This document shows, piece by piece, positions 36,902 to 48,206 of a stretch of DNA of 64,000 nt. The notes under the pieces were generated by a model, which worked only from the letters and a program-made list of their open reading frames with translations, had not been told where the DNA came from and ran no database searches. The stretch is from Streptomyces liliifuscus (GTDB taxonomy: Bacteria; Actinomycetota; Actinomycetes; Streptomycetales; Streptomycetaceae), in contig NZ_CP066831.1 in the NCBI RefSeq assembly GCF_016598615.1, positions 1,426,001 through 1,490,000 on the forward strand. The letters are read 5' to 3'. Position 1 is the stretch's first letter; each line of letters starts with the position of its first letter. The position numbers were made by a program, and so were the translations under genes.

Positions 36902-39305
<2,404 letters not shown>

Positions 39306-39309
<4 letters not shown>

Positions 39310-40166
39310 TTCCTCCGGCATTCGACTACGTCAGGCCCGAGAGCGTCGACGAGGCCGTACGGACGCTCGGCAACGCGGGCGAGGACGCGAAGGTACTGGC
39401 GGGCGGGCAGAGCCTGCTGCCGCTGCTGCGGTTGCGGCTCGCCTTCCCCGAACTGGTCGTGGACGTCGGCCGGATACCCGGGCTGCGCGGGGTGCGCGAG
39501 GACGGCGGCACGCTCGTCATCGGCGCGCTGACCACGCACCACGACGTCCTCGCGGATCCGCTGGTACGCCGTCACGCGGGCCTTCTCGCGGCGGCCACGG
39601 CGACGGTCGCCGACCCCGCGATACGCCATCGGGGCACCCTCGGCGGCTCGCTCGCCCATGCCGATCCCGCCGGTGATCTGCCGGCGGTGGCTCTCACGCT
39701 GAACGCGGAACTGGTCGCGGCGGGGCCCGGCGGCCAACGGACCATCCCGGCAAGGGAGTTCTTCCTCGACTACCTCCAGACCTCGTTGCGGCCGGACGAG
39801 TTGCTGATGGAGGTTCGGGTCCCGAAGACCGACGAGGCCGACGGCTGGGGCTTCCACTATGAGAAGTTCAGCCGGGTGGCACAGGCCTGGGCCGTGGTCG
39901 GCGTCGCGGCGCTGGTGCGTCGCGACAACGGGCACATCGCCGAGGCGCGGATCGGCCTCGGCAACATGGGGTCCACTCCACTGCGGGCCTCGGCGACCGA
40001 GGCGGCGCTGGCGGGCGTGGGCCCGGACGGTGTGGCGGAGGCCGCGCGGTCGGCGGCCGAGGGAACCCGGCCGACCGGCGACCCCTCCGCCTCGCCCGCA
40101 TACCGAGCACACCTGGCACGAGTGCTGACACGGCGTTCGGTGCTGGCCGCGGCAGGGATGGGGTGA
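39306..40166 (+). CDS. coxM: Molybdenum hydroxylase FAD subunit (CoxM-like)
   Basis: 286 residues, FAD-binding PCMH-type fold. The signatures AGGQSLLPLLRLRL and TVADPAIRHRGTLGGSLAHADPAGD are the FAD-binding motifs of the CO-dehydrogenase medium subunit. It passes electrons from the iron-sulfur subunit to the respiratory chain or to oxygen. The ATG overlaps the stop of the large-subunit gene. Sixteen bases of non-coding DNA follow before the next start, then the low-complexity repeat. Confidence 0.94.
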
Positions 40167-40182
40167 GAAGCCGATCGCAAGC

Positions 40183-41634
40183 ATGGACGGGTCGGGGTCC
40201 GGGCCGGGGTCGGGGTCCGGGCCGGGGTCGGGTGCAGGCCAGGGTTCCGGGCCAGCGCCGGGGCCGGGGCTGGAGTCGGGGCCGGGGTCCTGGTCGGATT
40301 CGGAGTCGGGTGCAGGCTCGGGCTCCGGGCCGGGCTCGGAGCCGGGGTCGAGGTCGGGGTCGAGGTCGGGGGCAGGCCCGGGTTCCGGGCCGGAGTCGGG
40401 ACCGGAGTCGAGGCCGGGGCCGGAGTCAGGGCCGGAGTCGGAGTCAGGGCCGGAGTCAGGGCCGGGGCCGGAGTCAGGGCCGGAGTCGGAGTCGGAGTCA
40501 GGGCCGGAGTCGGAGTCAGGGCCGGAGTCGGAGTCAGGTACAGGCTCGGGTTCCGGGCCAGGGCCGAGGTCGGGCTCCGGGCCAGGCTCGGGCTCCGGGT
40601 CGGGTTCCGGGTCGGGTTCCGGGTCGGGCTCGGGCCAGGGCGAGTTGGCCGACGGCCAAGTGAGCGCCGGCGGGTGCTCCGACGACCGGCCGGGCGGCCG
40701 TGGGGCGTCCCATGGCGGCCCGGACGGGGGCGAGCCGCCCGGTGGCGGGGTCGCCTGGCCGAAAGGGCCCGGGGATGTGCGGGAGCGGCTTGAGGCGACG
40801 GGGTATCTCGTCGACGACGGCCTGGCGGTCGCGTGCTTCCTCGCTCTGAAGCTGCGTCGGCCGATCTTCTGCGAGGGCGACGCGGGCGTGGGCAAGACCT
40901 CACTCGCGTCGGCCTTCGCCGCCGCGCTGGACGCTCCGCTGATCCGCCTCCAGTGCTACGAGGGCATCGACGCCTCCCAGGCACTCTACGACTGGGACTT
41001 CCCGCGCCAGTTGCTGCATCTGCGGGCGGCCGAGGCCGCCGGTGTCACCGACGCGGACCGTCTTGAGGGCGAGCTGTACGGGCGGCGGTTCCTGGTCGCC
41101 CGGCCGCTGCTGCGGGCCCTGGAGACCCAGCCGTGCGTGCTGCTCGTCGACGAGATCGACCGGGCCGACGACGAGTTCGAGGCGTTCCTGCTGGAGCTGC
41201 TGTCCGAGTACACGGTCACCGTCCCCGAACTCGGCACCCTGCGCGCCGAGTCGCCGCCCGTGGTGGTCCTCACCTCGAACCGGACCCGTGAGGTGCACGA
41301 CGCACTGAAGCGGCGCTGCCTCTACCACTGGTTCGACCATCCCGGCTTCGCCCGTGAACTCGCCATCGTGCGAAGGCGGTTGCCGGGTGTGACGGCCCGG
41401 CTCGCCGAGCAGGTGACCGGCCTCGTACAGGCGCTGCGTACGGAGGATCTGGTGAAGCCGCCGGGGGTCGCGGAGACGATCGACTGGGCGGAGGCACTGG
41501 ACGCGCTCGGCGCGACGGAGGTCGACGCGGAGCTGGCGATCTCCACGCTGGGGTCGGTGCTGAAGTACCGGGAGGACCTGGAGCGGGCCCGTGGGCTCGA
41601 TCTGGCGGCGCTGCTCGCGGTGCGGGGCGCGTGA
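40183..41634 (+). CDS. coxD: MoxR-type AAA+ ATPase (CoxD-like) with long repeat leader
   Basis: 483 residues as drawn from ATG 40183. The AAA+ domain (about 200-480) has Walker A EGDAGVGKTS, Walker B LLVDEIDRADD, sensor SNRTREV, and the MoxR core VPELG/ALKRRC. CoxD-type ATPases help mature the molybdenum active site together with the VWA protein encoded next. The first 150 residues are Gly/Ser/Pro/Glu repeats (GPES, GSGSG), absent from usual 290-300-residue CoxD proteins. All six frames stay open there, so the real start may lie downstream, for example at the GTG near 40775 before the conserved RERLEATGYL. No good ribosome site precedes 40183. Confidence 0.85.
   Translation: MDGSGSGPGSGSGPGSGAGQGSGPAPGPGLESGPGSWSDSESGAGSGSGPGSEPGSRSGSRSGAGPGSGPESGPESRPGPESGPESESGPESGPGPESGPESESESGPESESGPESESGTGSGSGPGPRSGSGPGSGSGSGSGSGSGSGSGQGELADGQVSAGGCSDDRPGGRGASHGGPDGGEPPGGGVAWPKGPGDVRERLEATGYLVDDGLAVACFLALKLRRPIFCEGDAGVGKTSLASAFAAALDAPLIRLQCYEGIDASQALYDWDFPRQLLHLRAAEAAGVTDADRLEGELYGRRFLVARPLLRALETQPCVLLVDEIDRADDEFEAFLLELLSEYTVTVPELGTLRAESPPVVVLTSNRTREVHDALKRRCLYHWFDHPGFARELAIVRRRLPGVTARLAEQVTGLVQALRTEDLVKPPGVAETIDWAEALDALGATEVDAELAISTLGSVLKYREDLERARGLDLAALLAVRGA
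40187..40645 (+). repeat. GC-rich minisatellite between coxM and coxD
   Basis: About 460 bases of imperfect 6- and 12-bp units (GGGTCC, GGCCGGAGTCAG, GGCTCC). No stops occur in several frames on either strand, producing spurious long open frames. It occupies the 5' part of the coxD frame. Confidence 0.8.
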
Positions 41635-41676
41635 GATGCGTGAGGCGTGTGGGATGCGCGGGGAGCGGGGCGTGAG

Positions 41677-42858
41677 GTGACCGGGACGGAGCGCGGGGCC
41701 AGCGCGGAGGACCGCGCCGGGGCGCCCGTCGACGTGCCCGCCGTCCTGGTCGGCTTCGCCCGTGCCCTGCGTGCCGCCGGGGTCGATGCGGGGCCGGACC
41801 GCGTACAGGCCTTCCTCGGCGCGCTCGACGTACTGCGGCCGGGGATGCGGTCCGACGTGTACTGGTCGGGGCGGCTGACCCTGTGCGGCAGCCGGGACGA
41901 TCTGGAGCGGTACGACCGGGTGTTCGCCGCCTATTTCGGGGGCGCGGCGTCCGAGGGCCGGAGGTTGCGCGCCGCTCCCCCGCCAAGGCTGCGGATGACC
42001 GTACGGGACGCGGGGCCCGCTCCCCGTGCGCGGGTCGAGGGCGAGCGGGACGCCGTACCCACGGCCGTCCTCGCGAGCTCCGCCGAGGTGCTGCGGCACC
42101 GCGACTTCGCCGGGCTCACCGACGCCGAGCGGGGTCAACTCCGGCGGCTGCTGGCCGCGTTCGCGCTGCGGGGCGAGCTCCGGCGCACCGCCCGGTTGCG
42201 GCCGGCCAGGCGCGGGGTCGTCGATCCGCGGCGCACCGTGCGGGAGGTGCTGCGGCGGGGCGGCGAGCCCGCGCCGCCCCGGATGCGGGCGCGGGCCGAG
42301 CGGCCGCGCCGGGTGGTGCTGCTGGTGGACGTGAGCGGCTCGATGGCCGCGTACGCGGACGCGCTGCTGCGGTTCGCGCACGCCGCCGCGCATGCCGCCC
42401 CGCACGGCGGCGGCCGGGCGCGCACCGAGGTGTTCACGATCGGTACACGGCTGACCCGGGTGACCCGTGAGCTGACGCACCGCGACCCCGACACCGCGCT
42501 GGCCGCGGTCGCGGCGGCCGTGCCGGACTGGCGGGGCGGCACCCGGCTCGGCGAACTGCTGCGGGGCTTCCTCGACCGGTGGGGGCAGCGGGGCATGGCG
42601 CGCGGCGCGGTGGTCGTCGTGCTGTCGGACGGCTGGGAGCGCGGCGATCCCGAGCTGCTCGCGGCCCAGATGCGACGCTTGCACCGGCTGGCGCACCGGG
42701 TGATCTGGGCCAATCCGCGCAAGGCCCGTCCGGGCTACGCGCCCCTGGCCGCGGGTATGGCGGCGGCGCTGCCGAGCGTTGACTCATTCGTCGAGGGACA
42801 CAGTCTGGCCGCGCTGGAACGTCTGGCGGCGGTGGTGAGAGGAGCGGGCGATGCGTGA
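41677..42858 (+). CDS. coxE: VWA-domain protein (CoxE-like)
   Basis: 393 residues. The C-terminal half is a von Willebrand A domain with the metal site DVSGSMAAY (DxSxS) and the later GGTRLGELL and LSDGWERGDPELL, as in CoxE. CoxE acts with the MoxR ATPase in inserting sulfur or copper at the molybdenum centre of CO-dehydrogenase-type enzymes. The N-terminal part is helical and Arg-rich. I chose GTG 41677; an in-frame GTG at 41647 adds ten codons. It overlaps the XdhC gene by 8 bases. Confidence 0.88.
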   Translation: MTGTERGASAEDRAGAPVDVPAVLVGFARALRAAGVDAGPDRVQAFLGALDVLRPGMRSDVYWSGRLTLCGSRDDLERYDRVFAAYFGGAASEGRRLRAAPPPRLRMTVRDAGPAPRARVEGERDAVPTAVLASSAEVLRHRDFAGLTDAERGQLRRLLAAFALRGELRRTARLRPARRGVVDPRRTVREVLRRGGEPAPPRMRARAERPRRVVLLVDVSGSMAAYADALLRFAHAAAHAAPHGGGRARTEVFTIGTRLTRVTRELTHRDPDTALAAVAAAVPDWRGGTRLGELLRGFLDRWGQRGMARGAVVVVLSDGWERGDPELLAAQMRRLHRLAHRVIWANPRKARPGYAPLAAGMAAALPSVDSFVEGHSLAALERLAAVVRGAGDA

Positions 42859-43954
42859 GATCCTCCCGGCGCTCGGCCGGTGGTACGCGGAGGGGTCGCC
42901 CTTCGGTCTCGCCACGGTCGTCGCCGTCAGCCGGAGCGCGCCACGGGACCCGGGCGCCTCCATGGCCGTGGGTCCCGGTGACGAGGTCGTGGGCAGCGTG
43001 TCCGGCGGCTGTGTCGAGGGTGCGGTGTTCGAGCTGGCCCAGGACGTGGTGGAGTCGGGCGAGGCACGGCTGGAGACGTTCGGGTACAGCGACGAGGACG
43101 CGTTCGCCGTCGGTCTGACCTGCGGCGGGGAGATCACCCTCCTCGTCCGGCCCGTCACGGCCGCCCTCGATCCGTCCTTCGGGGCGGTCGCGGAGTCGGT
43201 GGCCGCGGGCCGCCCGGTGACCGTGGCGACGGTGATCGACGGCCCGGCTCGGCGCGGGGCGACCCTCGCCGTCTGGGAGGACGAGGTGTCGGGCACGCTC
43301 GGCACGACCGGTCTGGATGTGGCGGTGACCGCCGACGCGCGGGGCGAACTGGCCCTGGGCGCCACGGGGCAGCGGCACTACGGTCCGCGCGGTGAGCGGC
43401 GCGAGGACTCCGTGACGGTCTTTCTGCACTCCTTCGCTCCCCCGCCGCGGATGCTGGTCTTCGGGGCGATCGACTACGCGGCCGCCGTGGCGCGCATCGG
43501 CTCCTTCCTCGGCTATCGCGTCACCGTGTGCGACGCCCGGCCCGTCTTCGCCACCCCGAAACGCTTCCCGGCTGGTGTGGAGGTCGTCGTGGAGTGGCCG
43601 CACCGCTATCTGCACGCCACCCCGACCGACGAGCGCACGGTGATCTGCGTCCTCACCCACGACCCCAAGTTCGACGTGCCGCTCCTGGAGGAGGCGCTGC
43701 GCCGGCCGGCCGCGTACATCGGGGCCATGGGCAGCCGGCGTACGCACGACGACCGGATGAAACGCCTGCGGGACGGCGGGCTCGACGAGGCCGAACTGGC
43801 CCGGCTGCGCTCGCCGGTCGGCCTCGACCTCGGAGCGCGAACGCCCGAGGAGGTGGCCGTGTCCGTCGCCGCCGAGATCGTCGCGCTGCGCTGGGGCGGC
43901 AGCGGTGCCCCGCTGACGGCGACGGGCGGGGAGATCCACCCGCGGGTGCGGTGA
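42851..43954 (+). CDS. XdhC/CoxF-family molybdenum-cofactor maturation protein
   Basis: 367 residues. The N-domain begins LPALGRWYAEGSPFGLATVVAV and has SGGCVEGAVF (the XdhC-CoxI signature); the C-domain is Rossmann-like (PPRMLVFGAIDYAAAVARIGSFLGYRVTVCDAR) and ends with YIGAMGSRRTHDDRMKRL and the GLDLGARTPEEVAVSVAAEI motif. XdhC proteins bind molybdenum cofactor, promote its sulfuration and hand it to the large subunit. The ATG overlaps the end of coxE. It is the last gene of this operon; the next gene is convergent. Confidence 0.93.
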   Translation: MREILPALGRWYAEGSPFGLATVVAVSRSAPRDPGASMAVGPGDEVVGSVSGGCVEGAVFELAQDVVESGEARLETFGYSDEDAFAVGLTCGGEITLLVRPVTAALDPSFGAVAESVAAGRPVTVATVIDGPARRGATLAVWEDEVSGTLGTTGLDVAVTADARGELALGATGQRHYGPRGERREDSVTVFLHSFAPPPRMLVFGAIDYAAAVARIGSFLGYRVTVCDARPVFATPKRFPAGVEVVVEWPHRYLHATPTDERTVICVLTHDPKFDVPLLEEALRRPAAYIGAMGSRRTHDDRMKRLRDGGLDEAELARLRSPVGLDLGARTPEEVAVSVAAEIVALRWGGSGAPLTATGGEIHPRVR

Positions 43955-43990
43955 CGCGGCATGACTCGGTGAGGGTCGGGTGTCCTCGTG

Positions 43991-44929
43991 TCAGGTCTCG
44001 TCGCGGTGGTCGGCGATGATCGCTTCGAGGTGGCGCAGGGCGGTGGTCACTCGGGCCGGGTTCTCCTGGAAGAAGGGGTCGTCGAGTACGGGAAGTGATC
44101 CGGCGAGTGCCCAGCCGCGTCCGCGTGCCCAGGTGGCGTCGTCGTCGCCGAGCGCCTCGCGGAAGGTGCCGCGTGCCGCGTCGGGCAGGAACTTCCACGC
44201 GGGCAGTACGTCGACGGCGGGGTCGCCGACGCCGAGCGTGCCGAAGTCGATGACGGCGCTGAGGTGGCCGTCGACGGACAGCAGGTTGCCGGTCGCGAGG
44301 TCGCCGTGGAACCAGACCGGCGGTCCGTCCCAGGCCGGTGCCGCGAGCGCCGCCTCCCACACGGCCGTCACCGCGTCGGTGTCGACCGTGCCCTTCAGTT
44401 CGGCGATCTTCGGCCGGACCACGGCGTCGGCGGCCAGCGAGTCGCGTTCGTCGCCCATGGGCACCCCGCGGAACGCGTTGCTCCACTGCGGTCCTGGACC
44501 GTCGGTGGCGTCGATCTTCCGCAACTCCGTGATGAACTCGGCCAGTTGTCCGGCCGCCCGCACCGGATCGGCGAGCCCCTCGGTGGTCGCCGTCTCGCCC
44601 TCCAGCCACCGGTAGACCGACCAGGGGAAGGGATAGCCCTCCCCCGGCGCCCCCACCGCGAGCGGTTCGGACACCGTCAGCGGCAGACGCGGGGCGAGCA
44701 GCGGCAGCCAGCGGTGCTCCCGCTCCACCTGCCCGACCCAGCGCGGGTAGCGGGGCAGTCGTACGGACAGGACGTTGCCGAGCCGGAACGTCGCGTTGTC
44801 CATCCCGGAGCGGGGCACCGGTGAGATCGGGAGTTCGGCCCACTGGGGGAACTGGACGGCGAGCAGACGGCGGACGAGATCGGCGTCGATGGTCACGTCG
44901 TCGTGGGCGTGCGGGTCACCGGATGACAA
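43991..44929 (-). CDS. APH/choline-kinase-family phosphotransferase
   Basis: 312 residues. Kinase motifs: catalytic loop VWFHGDLATGNLL (HxDxxxxN) and metal-binding IDFGTLGVGDPAVD, with the N-lobe hinge VYRWLEGE. This is an aminoglycoside-phosphotransferase-like fold, but the family also phosphorylates sugars, macrolides and amino acids, so resistance cannot be assigned. It starts at TTG 44929 with CAGGAG upstream. It lies 87 bases below the phosphoesterase gene and may share its transcript. Confidence 0.85.
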   Translation of the reverse strand: MSSGDPHAHDDVTIDADLVRRLLAVQFPQWAELPISPVPRSGMDNATFRLGNVLSVRLPRYPRWVGQVEREHRWLPLLAPRLPLTVSEPLAVGAPGEGYPFPWSVYRWLEGETATTEGLADPVRAAGQLAEFITELRKIDATDGPGPQWSNAFRGVPMGDERDSLAADAVVRPKIAELKGTVDTDAVTAVWEAALAAPAWDGPPVWFHGDLATGNLLSVDGHLSAVIDFGTLGVGDPAVDVLPAWKFLPDAARGTFREALGDDDATWARGRGWALAGSLPVLDDPFFQENPARVTTALRHLEAIIADHRDET

Positions 44930-45016
44930 GGGTCAACTCCTGGGTGCGGACCGGGAAGCGGCCGACCCATCCCATCCGGCGGAACATGCACCGTCCACTG
45001 ATTTTCTGCCGGGCCG

Positions 45017-45532
45017 TCAGCCGTCCGCCGGTTCTCGGGGCGGCAGCCGGTGGAGTCGTACGTCGGTGAGCTCGCCGTTCTTCACCGCCGCCGTCATGTA
45101 TGTGCAGTGCGGCCGGCGTCGGCGGTCGGTGGGCGAGCCCGGGTTGAGGAGGCGCAGGCCGGTCGGGGCCGTGGTGTCCCAGGGGATGTGGCTGTGGCCG
45201 AAGACCAGGACGTCGAGGTCCGGGAAGCGGGTGGCACAGCGCGCCTCGCGGCCCTGGGCGGCGCCGGTCTCGTGGACGACTCCGACGCGCAGGCCGTCGA
45301 GGTCGGCCCGGGCGATCTCGGGGAGGCGGGCCCTCAGCTCGGGGCCGTCGTTGTTGCCGTACACGCCGATGAACCGGTTCGAGCGGCTCTCCAGGAGGTC
45401 GAGGGTGGCGGTGTCCACCCAGTCGCCCGCGTGGATCACGACGTCGGCGCGCGGGAGTTCGGCGAGGAGTGGCGCGGGAAGTTGCTTGGCGCGCTTGGGG
45501 AGGTGGGTGTCGGACATCAGGAGGAGGCGCAC
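45017..45532 (-). CDS. YfcE/MJ0936-type metallophosphoesterase
   Basis: 171 residues, single calcineurin-like domain. Metal ligands: SDTH (D-x-H), GDW, GNND and GHSH, in the expected order. Such small enzymes hydrolyse phosphodiesters, including cyclic nucleotides, in the cytoplasm. It begins four bases after the stop of the PP2C signalling gene, so it belongs to that transcript. The C-terminal 40 residues are basic and Arg-rich. Confidence 0.9.
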   Translation of the reverse strand: MRLLLMSDTHLPKRAKQLPAPLLAELPRADVVIHAGDWVDTATLDLLESRSNRFIGVYGNNDGPELRARLPEIARADLDGLRVGVVHETGAAQGREARCATRFPDLDVLVFGHSHIPWDTTAPTGLRLLNPGSPTDRRRRPHCTYMTAAVKNGELTDVRLHRLPPREPADG

Positions 45533-45536
45533 GCGA

Positions 45537-48029
45537 TCAGCCTAGGGCGGGCTCTTCGGTCACGGGCGGCTCGGTGGGGGGCGGTTCGGTCACGACGATC
45601 TCGGCCCACACCTGTTTGCCGCCGCTGACCGGGACCGTTCCCCAGATCGCGGAGAGGGCCTCGACGAGGAGGATGCCGCGGCCGCCGGTGGCCTCCCAGC
45701 CAATGCTGGTGGGCTTGATGGGCGAACGCGGTGAGGCGTCGGCGACGGCGATGCGCAGGCGGTCGTTGATGAGGGTGAGATCGAGGCGGACCTGACCGTC
45801 GGTGTGCACGAGGGCGTTGGTGACGAGTTCGGAGACGACCAGGAGGATGGCGTCGGACTCCTCCATGACGCCCCAGACGCGCAGGGTGCGCCGGGTGAAG
45901 CGGCGGGCGTGGCGGACGGCCTCGGGTACGCGCCACACGGTCCAGCTCTCGCGCAGCGGCCGCAGGTCGAGTCCGTCGTAGCGCATGAGGAGCAGGGCCA
46001 CGTCGTCGCTGCGGTTGGCGCCCGTGAGCAGGGCGTCGGCGACGAGTCCGAGGTGGGCGGGGTCGGCGGCGGCCAGTTCGTCGCACAGCCGGTTCAGGCC
46101 GTCCTCCATGTCGAGCTCGGAGGACTCGACCAGGCCGTCGGTGGTGAGGGCCACGATGGTGCCTGGCCTCAGTGGCAGCGGGCTCATCGGGAAGTCGGCC
46201 TGGGTGATGACGCCGAGCGGTGGTCCGCCCTCGGTGACGACGATCTCGGTGGTGCCGTCCGGGTGGCGCAGGACAGGCGGCAGATGTCCGGCGCGTACGC
46301 ACCAGGCCGTGCCCTCCGCCATGTCGACGTCGACGTAGCAGCAGGTGGCGAAGAGATCGGTCTCCATGTCCATGAGCAGCCGGTTGGCGTGCGAGACGAC
46401 CACGTCCGGCGGGTGGCCCTCGACGGCGTACGCGCGTAGAGCGGTGCGCATCTGGCCCATGAGGGTGGCGGCCTGGGCGTTGTGCCCCTGGACGTCGCCG
46501 ATGACGAGTGCGACATGGCTGTCGGGCAGCGGGATCACGTCGTACCAGTCGCCGCCGACCTCCAGGCCCGCCGTGGTGGGCAGATAGCGGGCCACGGCCT
46601 CCGCGCCCGGCAGGGGCGGCAGTCTGCGCGGGAGGAGGGTGCGCTGGAGCATGCCGACGAGTTCGTGTTCGGCGTCGAAGGCGTGGGCGCGCATCAGGGC
46701 CTGGCCCGCGAGGCCGGCGGAGGCGGTGAGCAGGGCACGCTCGTCGGGGCCGAAGTCGTGCGGGGTGTCCCAGCCGATGAGGCAGGCGCCGGCCATTCTG
46801 CCGCCGGCGGGCAGCGGGAGGATGGCGAGGCCGCCGGGGCCGACCTCGGCGAGCGTGGCCTCCAGCGGGGTTCCGGCCGGCCAGATGGCCGCGCGTCCGT
46901 CGCGCAGGGCGGCCGCCAGGGTCGGCATGGTGCGGACGGGCGCGTCGGGCCACTCCGAGCGCCACTCGGAGCGCCAGACCTCGGGCCAGGCCTCCGGTTC
47001 GGGCGGGTCCAGGACGGTGACGACGAGTCGGTCGCCCTCCAGCTCGGCCAGGGCGATCCGGTCGGCCTTCAGGGGCCGGCGCAGGGCGGTGACGACGGCC
47101 TGGCTGACGTCGTGGACGGTGCCCGCGGTGGCGAGGGCCGCGGCGAGGCGCTGGACGCGGGCGACCTCGTTGCCGCCGGAGCGCAGCTTGGAGGCGTCGG
47201 CGACGGTGCCCACCAGCCGGGAGGGGCGTCCGTCGGCGGCCGGCAGCAGTCGCGCGCGCAGCCTGAGCCACCGCTGGTCGCCCGACGGCTGGAGGATGCG
47301 GAACTCCAGCTCGCGCTCGCCGATGGACAGGTGGTCGGACTCCACCACGGACATCAGCGAGGGCAGATCCTCCGGCACAGCCATGCCCAGCAGGGTCTCG
47401 ACCTTGCCGTCGAACTCCTCGGGCGCGAGCCCGAACAGCTCCAGCATCTCGTCGTCGACCTCGACGCGCCCGGTGTCCATGGCCAGGCTGAACGAGCTGC
47501 TGGGCAGGTCGTCGGAGTCCGCGGTTCCGGTGGAGGGCGGGAAGGAGACGGCTTCGGCGAGCAGTTCGAGGCAGGTGCGGTCCTCGGTGTCGAAGCCGCC
47601 CGGGTTCTCGTTCACGGCGATCAGACAGCCGCCCCCACGCGGGTCCGGGGGCAGCGGCAGGGCGGCCAGCCAGAAGTCCCCCGCGGGCATCGGGCGGGCA
47701 CCGGGGCGCACGGCGAGTTCCTCGGGGCTGAGCCACAGGGGCCGGCCGAGCCGGTAGGCGTCCGCCGCGGGCGAGCCGCCGGAGAGCGGGTAGCTGTCGC
47801 GCAGCCCGTACAGGGACCGGGGTACGCCCGCCGCCTCGATCAGACACAGTTGGTCACCGCTGTCGCCCGGCGCGTACACGGTGGCGAGCGTCGCGCCCCC
47901 GAACACCAGTGCCTGTTCGAGCACGCTCCGTAGCCGTTCAGGGGTCCCGAGGTCCGCGTGAAGCGTCTTGAGGGCAAGTTCGGTACGCAGCGTTCTCGTT
48001 CTGCGTTCCGCAGCGCCCTCACTGACCAC
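45537..48029 (-). CDS. GAF-PAS-GAF-PP2C (SpoIIE) phosphatase with HATPase domain
   Basis: 830 residues. Order: GAF-like (about 20-160), PAS (about 180-290; SFSLAMDTGRVEVDDEMLELFG), GAF (about 290-450), SpoIIE/PP2C phosphatase (about 460-680; AVARYLPTTAGLEVGGDWYDVIPL, VIGDVQGHN, LTTDGLVESSELDME, RSDDVALLLMR) and a C-terminal HATPase_c (about 700-820; VVSELVTNALVHTDG, IAVADASPR, GGRGILLVEALS). This is the RsbU/RsbW-type combination that controls anti-sigma partner switching, with phosphatase and kinase on one chain. It starts at GTG 48029 and is translated just before the phosphoesterase. The ligand and partner are unknown. Confidence 0.9.
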   Translation of the reverse strand: MVSEGAAERRTRTLRTELALKTLHADLGTPERLRSVLEQALVFGGATLATVYAPGDSGDQLCLIEAAGVPRSLYGLRDSYPLSGGSPAADAYRLGRPLWLSPEELAVRPGARPMPAGDFWLAALPLPPDPRGGGCLIAVNENPGGFDTEDRTCLELLAEAVSFPPSTGTADSDDLPSSSFSLAMDTGRVEVDDEMLELFGLAPEEFDGKVETLLGMAVPEDLPSLMSVVESDHLSIGERELEFRILQPSGDQRWLRLRARLLPAADGRPSRLVGTVADASKLRSGGNEVARVQRLAAALATAGTVHDVSQAVVTALRRPLKADRIALAELEGDRLVVTVLDPPEPEAWPEVWRSEWRSEWPDAPVRTMPTLAAALRDGRAAIWPAGTPLEATLAEVGPGGLAILPLPAGGRMAGACLIGWDTPHDFGPDERALLTASAGLAGQALMRAHAFDAEHELVGMLQRTLLPRRLPPLPGAEAVARYLPTTAGLEVGGDWYDVIPLPDSHVALVIGDVQGHNAQAATLMGQMRTALRAYAVEGHPPDVVVSHANRLLMDMETDLFATCCYVDVDMAEGTAWCVRAGHLPPVLRHPDGTTEIVVTEGGPPLGVITQADFPMSPLPLRPGTIVALTTDGLVESSELDMEDGLNRLCDELAAADPAHLGLVADALLTGANRSDDVALLLMRYDGLDLRPLRESWTVWRVPEAVRHARRFTRRTLRVWGVMEESDAILLVVSELVTNALVHTDGQVRLDLTLINDRLRIAVADASPRSPIKPTSIGWEATGGRGILLVEALSAIWGTVPVSGGKQVWAEIVVTEPPPTEPPVTEEPALG

Positions 48030-48099
48030 GTCCGCAATTACAGCGCTTCCGGGACGGCGGCGCAGCCCCTGTGACCGTTCGGAGGCAGGTCATGGGTCG

Positions 48100-48136
48100 G
48101 ACGGGACCCGGAAGGGGGGCTTCCGGGCGACCCGTC
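48100..48136. terminator. Hairpin terminator after the caspase-WD40 gene
   Basis: GACGGG..CCGGAAG pairs with CTTCCGG..CCCGTC around a five-G loop: a 13-bp stem with one internal loop, about 70 bases beyond the stop of the minus-strand gene ending at 48207. Confidence 0.65.
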
Positions 48137-48206
48137 GGTCCGTATGTCTCCGTATGTCCGGGAGCACGGCAGGTCCGGCCTTGTCTACGGCAGGACTCGC
48201 CATGTC

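Noticed and set aside
43991..44929. Aminoglycoside resistance by the APH-like protein
   Set aside because: The family motifs do not separate drug kinases from sugar or metabolite kinases, and no resistance context is present.
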